The notes beneath the pieces were generated by a model. It saw only the letters and a program-made list of their open reading frames with translations. It was not told the origin of the DNA and ran no database searches. Shown here in pieces: positions 15,245 to 19,467 of a stretch of 19,467 nt of DNA. Made by a program: the position numbers and the translations under genes. The DNA lies in assembly GCA_002389295.1 (NCBI GenBank), contig DGOE01000120.1, forward strand, positions 1 to 19,467, in the 5' to 3' direction. Position 1 is the stretch's first letter. Each line of letters starts with the position of its first letter. The DNA comes from Flavobacteriales bacterium UBA4474 (GTDB lineage: Bacteria > Bacteroidota > Bacteroidia > Flavobacteriales_D > Sanyastnellaceae).

Positions 15245-17209
15245 TTAGCTTCCAGCGGACACCACCCGCAACGTCGTCCTGCGGTTCTGCCTGCGGGCTG
15301 TATCGCTGGTGCCTTCCACCGCGGGTTCCGACCTGCCGTAGCCCTTGGCGGTCAACTGTTCGGGCAGGGCCCCGGCACCTATCAGCACCTGCCTGACCGC
15401 CTCTGCCCGCTGTTCGGAAAGCTGCAGGTTGGCCTTCTCTGTGCCCACATCATCCGTGTGGCCGCCCACTTCCATCCGGACTTCCGGACGGTCGGACAGC
15501 CAAGTGCCCACGCGTTGCAACTCGGCGCCGCTTTTTTCATCCAATGCTGCGCTTCCACTCGAAAAGAAGACGTTTTTCAAGACGACTTCGGCCCCTTCCA
15601 CCAGCGGCTGTAACACAAAGTCGCGGTTGAAGCGTCCTTGGATCACGCCCCGCTCTATGGTCTCGGAGACCAGCATGAACCCCGGCGCATCGGCATTGAC
15701 CACAAACGCGCGGTCCCGGGGGACGGGGACATGGTAGCTGCCGTCTGCACCAGCTTGGGCGTTGGAGAATGCCTCACCTGTGCTGCGGTCCACAAGGCTG
15801 ATGCGGGCGTTGGGGATGCCGCGGCCATCCGGTGCCGTGAAGCGGCCTTCCATCGCGGCAGTTGGCGAAGCCGCCAATTCAGCCGGCAAAGTGAACGCAT
15901 GCACATCCAGTTGACCTTCAACCTCCCGGCTGAAATATCCGGTGGTGCCATCCGAGGCCACCACCAATCCCGTCTCATCGTCGGGGGTGTTCAATGGCCA
16001 GCCCAAATTGACCGGGGTGCCCCACCGGCCATCCGGCTCCATGGTGCTGACAAACATGTCCATGCCGCCCATACCCGGCCGGCCGTCCGAAGCAAAATAG
16101 AAGTGCCGGCCGTCGGGGTGAATGAACGGGCGCGTCTCCTTGCCCGCAGAGTTGATGGTGCCGCCCAATCTCGTGGCCTGTCCCCAACTGCCATCGGCTT
16201 GCCTCTGGGCCATGAAAAGGTCGTGTTTTCTGCGGCCAGGGCGCCCCACGCCTCGGGTGAAATAGAGCTGCTGTCCATCCGGGCTGAGGCAAGGTTGACT
16301 CTCCCACCCTGCCGAATTCAGCGCCGCGATGTTTTCTGGTCGGCTCCACCCCCGCTCCCCTTTTGTGGCGATATAGAGGTCACAGCTGCCCTTGTGTGCT
16401 CCTGCTCCCGGCCTGTCGGCTTCACGGCACATGGTAAAGCAGATGGTCATGCCGTCTCCAGAGAGGGAGGCCGCCCCCTCATTGTCCAAGGTGTTCAATC
16501 CGTACAGCGGCTGAGGCCTGCCCCAGTCGGCCCCCTCTTTTCTGGAGATAAACAGGTCCTCCTGGCCCTGTTGCCAGCGGGCATCCAGCACGCGGCGGGT
16601 AAACACCAGGGCTTCTCCCGCCATCCAGATGCTGGGGAAATATTCGTCCTCTGCCGTGGAAACAGGGTCGGGCAAGGGAATGGGCACCACTTTATGTGGG
16701 ACGGCCAGCGCTGCTGACATGAATGCGGCGTCCTTTTTTATCCTGTCAATGACGGCCACATCGGGGCCTTCCGGCACACCGGGGATGGACAACATGGCGG
16801 ACATGGCGGTCTTCATCGAACCTGGATCCAACGCATGGCGTGCCGCCTCTGCCCAGGAAAGGTGATCCCGGATGAAATCCGCCCCGTGCTGTGACAAGTA
16901 ATGGGCATAGTGGTCGCGCGCTGCGCTGAATTGGCCTTCATCGAAATTCAAGGCGGCGATCACCCGCTCCACCTCGGCAAAACCCGGGTCGAGTTCGAGG
17001 GCCTTGATCAGGTCGGCTTCCACCTTTGCTTTTGCCTCTGCGGCGTCGGATCCGGGGACCATGGCCGCCCTGCTCATCTCCATGGCCTTGCGGTACAACT
17101 TGACGGCCTTCTTGTTGGAGGAATGCAGGCCGGGTCCGGGCTGGCCCCAAGCAGCGCCAGCCACCGCCAACAGCAAGATCAAAACAGGAAGCAATCGACA
17201 AGCGGGCAT
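15245..17209 (-). CDS. PorE-like OmpA-family protein (TPR, PD40 propeller, CRD, OmpA domain)
   Basis: This is a cell-envelope protein expected to anchor to peptidoglycan. From the ATG ending at 17209 it has 654 residues: signal peptide MPACRLLPVLILLLAVAGAAWGQ; TPR-like helices (~30-130, ALELDPGFAEVERVIAAL); PD40/WD40-type propeller repeats (~185-440, CLSPDGQQLYFTRG, FIHPDGRHFYFASDG, MDMFVSTM); a carboxypeptidase-regulatory-like fold (~452-530, GRFTAPDGRGIPNARISLVD); and an OmpA C-terminal domain (~545-650, GGHTDDVGTEKANLQLSEQRAEAV, RRQNRRTTLRV). This order matches PorE, which tethers the T9SS ring to peptidoglycan, but PorE is a lipoprotein and this protein has no lipobox. The family has many paralogues, so direct T9SS function is uncertain. 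The open frame upstream continues antisense through yfcE-like and rho, and I discard it because the signal peptide starts at 17209. Confidence 0.88.
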   Translation of the reverse strand: MPACRLLPVLILLLAVAGAAWGQPGPGLHSSNKKAVKLYRKAMEMSRAAMVPGSDAAEAKAKVEADLIKALELDPGFAEVERVIAALNFDEGQFSAARDHYAHYLSQHGADFIRDHLSWAEAARHALDPGSMKTAMSAMLSIPGVPEGPDVAVIDRIKKDAAFMSAALAVPHKVVPIPLPDPVSTAEDEYFPSIWMAGEALVFTRRVLDARWQQGQEDLFISRKEGADWGRPQPLYGLNTLDNEGAASLSGDGMTICFTMCREADRPGAGAHKGSCDLYIATKGERGWSRPENIAALNSAGWESQPCLSPDGQQLYFTRGVGRPGRRKHDLFMAQRQADGSWGQATRLGGTINSAGKETRPFIHPDGRHFYFASDGRPGMGGMDMFVSTMEPDGRWGTPVNLGWPLNTPDDETGLVVASDGTTGYFSREVEGQLDVHAFTLPAELAASPTAAMEGRFTAPDGRGIPNARISLVDRSTGEAFSNAQAGADGSYHVPVPRDRAFVVNADAPGFMLVSETIERGVIQGRFNRDFVLQPLVEGAEVVLKNVFFSSGSAALDEKSGAELQRVGTWLSDRPEVRMEVGGHTDDVGTEKANLQLSEQRAEAVRQVLIGAGALPEQLTAKGYGRSEPAVEGTSDTARRQNRRTTLRVVSAGS

Positions 17210-17278
17210 AAAATCGAGGGTGTTGTATGGAGAACGCCAAGATGGGGACAATCGCGCCATTTGAACGAAATTGCCGCC

Positions 17279-17770
17279 GTGCGGATTGGCCTTCTCAGCG
17301 ACACCCACGGTCACATGGACGACCGCATCCTGCATCATTTGTCTGGCTGCGATGAAATCTGGCATGCCGGAGATATCGGGGACTTCAAGGTGACCGACGC
17401 CCTGGCCCTGCTCAAGCCCTTGGTGGCAGTGCACGGCAACATTGATGACCATTTGATTCGGCGCGATTTTCCCGAACATCAGCACTTCGAACGTGAAGGG
17501 TGTCGCATCTGGATGACCCACATTGGAGGGAGACCGGGCCGGCACGCCAAGGGCATTCGGGCAGGGTTGTCCGCGCACAGGCCGGACATCTTTGTATGTG
17601 GACATTCCCACCTCCTGTTGGTCCAAAAGGACAAATCTTGGGGCGGAATTCACCTCAACCCCGGCGCTGCAGGACGCCAAGGATTCCACAAAGTCCGCAC
17701 ATTGCTGCGTTTTGAGCTGAAATCCGGGCAAGTGCGCGACCCAGAGGTCGTGGAGCTGGGTCAAAAGTGA
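17279..17770 (+). CDS. YfcE/MJ0936-family metallophosphoesterase
   Basis: This is a small cytoplasmic binuclear-metal phosphodiesterase. The reading frame has no ATG near the conserved beginning. Starting at GTG (17279) gives MRIGLLSDTHGH, exactly where family members begin, and 163 residues, close to the usual length. A TTG at 17261 is the alternative. Metal ligands are visible in order: Asp8 and His10 (SDTHG), Asp32 (HAGDIGD), Asn54 (VHGNID), His81 (MTHIGG), and His109 and His111 (CGHSH). The C-terminal LNPGAAGRQG is also typical of the family. Family members hydrolyse model phosphodiesters, and the physiological substrate is usually unknown. It is divergent from the OmpA-family gene with 69 bp between starts, and is followed by rho after 123 bp. 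I see no functional link to the glucan locus. Confidence 0.9.
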   Translation: MRIGLLSDTHGHMDDRILHHLSGCDEIWHAGDIGDFKVTDALALLKPLVAVHGNIDDHLIRRDFPEHQHFEREGCRIWMTHIGGRPGRHAKGIRAGLSAHRPDIFVCGHSHLLLVQKDKSWGGIHLNPGAAGRQGFHKVRTLLRFELKSGQVRDPEVVELGQK

Positions 17771-17777
17771 CAGGACC

Positions 17778-17807
17778 TTGCGAACCGCAAAAGATGTCGT
17801 AAACTTG
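17778..17807 (+). promoter_or_regulatory. candidate promoter of rho
   Basis: TTG (17778-17780), 19 nt, then TAAACTTG (17800-17807) is a near-consensus Bacteroidota promoter with ideal spacing. It would give a rho leader of about 80 nt. A second candidate box, TTACTTTG (17863-17870), lies closer to the start codon with a poorly spaced TTTG at 17845-17848. Confidence 0.5.
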
Positions 17808-17870
17808 CCATGCGCCTCACGGGTGCACGACCTACGGGTCTCCCTTTGGGAAATTCTGAATGTTACTTTG

Positions 17871-17893
17871 CCCACGAAGCGTGGGAACCCCAC
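17871..17893 (+). promoter_or_regulatory. two mutually exclusive hairpins abutting the rho start codon
   Basis: CCCACG (17871-17876) pairs perfectly with CGTGGG (17880-17885) around loop AAG. The segment GTGGG (17881-17885) can instead pair with CCCAC (17889-17893) around loop AAC. Both stems use GTGGG, so only one can form. The second stem ends one base before the rho ATG at 17894 and would hinder ribosome access. Rho genes are autoregulated in other bacteria; a link here is inference. Confidence 0.4.
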
Positions 17894-19467
17894 ATGTACG
17901 ACATCATTGATTTGAACAGCCGAAAGGTTGCTGAACTCCGGGACATTGCCAAGGAGTTGAATATCGCCCGAACCGACAAGCTCAAAAAACAGGAATTGGT
18001 TTACGCCATCCTGGACGAGCAAGCGGTCAGCACGAGCGCCAAAGCCAAACAGGAACCCAGTGATGGGGCCAAAAAGGATGCGGCAAAGCCTGCGGGCAAA
18101 GGCAGACAGCGCGCTGCCGCCAAAAAGGAAGAGCAAGAAAGCACCGCAGACGGTGAAGACAAGGCTGAGCAGAAAGACGAAGGCCATGGCAACCGCGGCC
18201 GGGATCGCAACCGGGACCGAGACCGGGACCGCAAAGCGTCCGGGAATGACGGAAAGTCAGACCAGCCGAAAGGCGATGGTGACTCCGGAAAGGGCGAGGA
18301 CAACAAAAATGAGCGCGGAAACAGAGGTGACCGCAACGATCGTGGCGACCGCAACGATCGCAACGATCGTGGCGACCGCAACGATCGCGGTGACCGCGGT
18401 GACCGCAACAACCGCCGTGACCGCAACAACAGGCGCGATCGGGACGACCGCAACAACAAAGGAGACCGCAAGGACCGCCGCGACCGCGACCGCGACCGAT
18501 TGGGCGAGCCCGAGGAGCACGGCTTCAATTTCGATGGCATCGCCCAGGCGGAAGGTGTTCTCGAGATCATGCCAGAAGGCTTCGGATACCTGCGCAGCGC
18601 GGACTACAATTACTTGAACAGTCCGGACGATGTCTACGTGAGCAACCGCCAAATCAAAGCGGCGGGATTGCAAACGGGAGACAACATCGTCTGCAGCATT
18701 CGCCCTCCGCGTAAAGGAGACAAGTACTACCCCATGGTGGAAGTACTCAAGGTGAACGGCCGTGATCCCTCTTGGGTCCGCGACCGCGTGCCTTTCAAGT
18801 ACCTGACACCGCTGTTTCCTCAAGAGGCGTTCAACCTCGCTGGCAAGAACGGCAACATCTCCACCCGCGTGATGGACCTGTTCTCGCCCATTGGCAAGGG
18901 ACAGCGCGGCATGATTGTCTCCCAACCCAAAACAGGCAAGACCACCCTGCTCAAGGATGTGGCCAACGCCATTGCGGAGAACCACCCGGAGACCTATTTG
19001 ATCATCCTGCTCATTGATGAGCGCCCTGAGGAGGTGACCGACATGAAGCGCAGCGTCAATGCCGAGGTCATCGCCTCGACTTTTGACGAGCCCGCTGACC
19101 GCCACGTGAAGATCGCCGAGATCGTGCTGGAGAAGTCCAAGCGCATGGTCGAATGCGGACACGATGTGTGCATCTTGCTCGACTCCATCACCCGTTTGGC
19201 CCGCGCCTACAACACGGTCGCACCAGGTTCCGGAAAGGTGCTCTCAGGGGGTGTGGAATCCAACGCACTGCAGAAGCCCAAGCGCTTCTTTGGAGCGGCC
19301 CGCAACATCGAAAACGGTGGCTCTTTGAGCATCATTGCTACGGCATTGACGGAAACCGGATCCAAGATGGACGAGGTCATCTTCGAGGAATTCAAGGGTA
19401 CAGGCAACATGGAATTGCAGCTCGACCGCCGCATCTCCAACCGCCGCATCTACCCTGCCATCGACAT
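17894..19467 (+). CDS. rho: transcription termination factor Rho (partial, C-terminus beyond window)
   Basis: Rho is the hexameric RNA-dependent ATPase that ends transcription. From the ATG at 17894, 524 codons are visible. Residues 1-45 form the N-terminal Rho_N helical domain (MYDIIDLNSRKVAELRDIAK). Residues ~46-205 are a low-complexity insertion, first Lys/Glu/Ala-rich and then Asp/Arg/Asn/Gly repeats. The RNA-binding cold-shock-like domain is at ~209-290 (EGVLEIMPEGFGYLRS). The ATPase core has Walker A SQPKTGKTT with Lys349, LLIDERPEEVTDM, Walker B VCILLDSITRLARAYN with Asp430, and ALTETGSKMDEVIFEEFKGTG near the end. The last residues (RRISNRRIYPAID) show that only a short C-terminal piece is missing. 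The frame is open upstream to an in-frame ATG at 17810 (28 more residues), but the family normally starts at MYDI. Long insertions of this kind are known in Bacteroidota Rho. Confidence 0.97.
   Translation, partial: MYDIIDLNSRKVAELRDIAKELNIARTDKLKKQELVYAILDEQAVSTSAKAKQEPSDGAKKDAAKPAGKGRQRAAAKKEEQESTADGEDKAEQKDEGHGNRGRDRNRDRDRDRKASGNDGKSDQPKGDGDSGKGEDNKNERGNRGDRNDRGDRNDRNDRGDRNDRGDRGDRNNRRDRNNRRDRDDRNNKGDRKDRRDRDRDRLGEPEEHGFNFDGIAQAEGVLEIMPEGFGYLRSADYNYLNSPDDVYVSNRQIKAAGLQTGDNIVCSIRPPRKGDKYYPMVEVLKVNGRDPSWVRDRVPFKYLTPLFPQEAFNLAGKNGNISTRVMDLFSPIGKGQRGMIVSQPKTGKTTLLKDVANAIAENHPETYLIILLIDERPEEVTDMKRSVNAEVIASTFDEPADRHVKIAEIVLEKSKRMVECGHDVCILLDSITRLARAYNTVAPGSGKVLSGGVESNALQKPKRFFGAARNIENGGSLSIIATALTETGSKMDEVIFEEFKGTGNMELQLDRRISNRRIYPAID
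18326..18499 (+). repeat. Asp-Arg-Asn-Gly coding repeat in the Rho insertion
   Basis: Codons 145-202 of rho are almost only Gly, Asp, Arg and Asn (GDRNDRGDRNDRNDRGDR and variants). The 14-mer GACCGCAACGATCG occurs three times, at 18329, 18347 and 18374, 18 and 27 bp apart, so in-frame slippage or unequal exchange is likely. The opposite strand gives an Arg/Ser-rich open frame that is only a shadow. The segment is expected to be disordered in the protein. Confidence 0.85.

Noticed and set aside
17210..18187. Upstream extension of the OmpA-family frame by 326 codons
   Set aside because: It runs antisense through the metallophosphoesterase and rho, and would put a normal signal peptide in the middle of a protein. 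The ATG ending at 17209 is the sensible start.
18326..18499. Possible CRISPR-like or tandem DNA repeat array
   Set aside because: Repeat spacing is a multiple of three, the frame is preserved and the units encode the Rho insertion. There are no unique spacers and no cas genes.
18001..18570. Arg/Ser-rich 189-codon frame on the minus strand
   Set aside because: It is the complement of the Asp/Arg repeat in rho, with simple composition and no independent evidence of coding.

Overview
The window comes from a member of the Bacteroidota with fairly high GC. The evidence is a SusC/SusD pair, two secreted enzymes ending in type IX secretion (T9SS) sorting domains, a PorE-like OmpA protein, a Nudix-type (NrtR-family) regulator, a Rho factor carrying a long charged insertion, promoter-like TAnnTTTG/TAnnTTCG boxes, and no obvious Shine-Dalgarno sequences. 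Order or genus cannot be fixed from this sequence alone.

Layout. Positions 1-1783 (minus strand) hold a glycolytic pair, pfkA then gap (gap runs off the left edge), 18 bp apart. Divergent from them is an NrtR-family regulator (1853-2581). Then comes an alpha-glucan utilization locus on the plus strand. It starts with a T9SS-exported GH13 enzyme (2626-5424). A tight five-gene run follows: susC, susD, a small DUF5004-like lipoprotein, a two-module exported protein, and a GH13 lipoprotein (5513-13828). Intergenic gaps in the run are 6 and 17 nt, followed by two 4-nt ATGA overlaps. A T9SS-exported PQQ-type sugar dehydrogenase follows (13862-15241). Convergent to it, only 3 nt away, is a TPR/PD40/CRD/OmpA protein (15245-17209, minus). 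A YfcE-type metallophosphoesterase (17279-17770) and rho (17894 to the right edge, partial) complete the window. No stretch of 300 bp or more lacks a gene.

How it fits together (inference). The T9SS amylase would cut starch-like glucan outside the cell. SusC/SusD and the accessory lipoproteins would bind and import oligosaccharides. The lipoprotein GH13 would trim them, probably in the periplasm, and the resulting glucose would enter glycolysis through PfkA and Gap. The regulator gene lies between the glycolytic pair and the glucan locus. A 15-bp element, GTGTAC-N4-(G/T)ACAC, occurs on the nrtR promoter and again just upstream of susC, so one sugar-sensing regulator may link glucan uptake and glycolysis.

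The observations I rate highest are that shared operator candidate, a sequence module shared by the T9SS amylase and the hypothetical two-module protein, the His-to-Gln change in the fourth GH13 motif of the lipoprotein amylase, the Asp-to-Asn change in the PfkA nucleotide loop, and two mutually exclusive hairpins just before the rho start codon.
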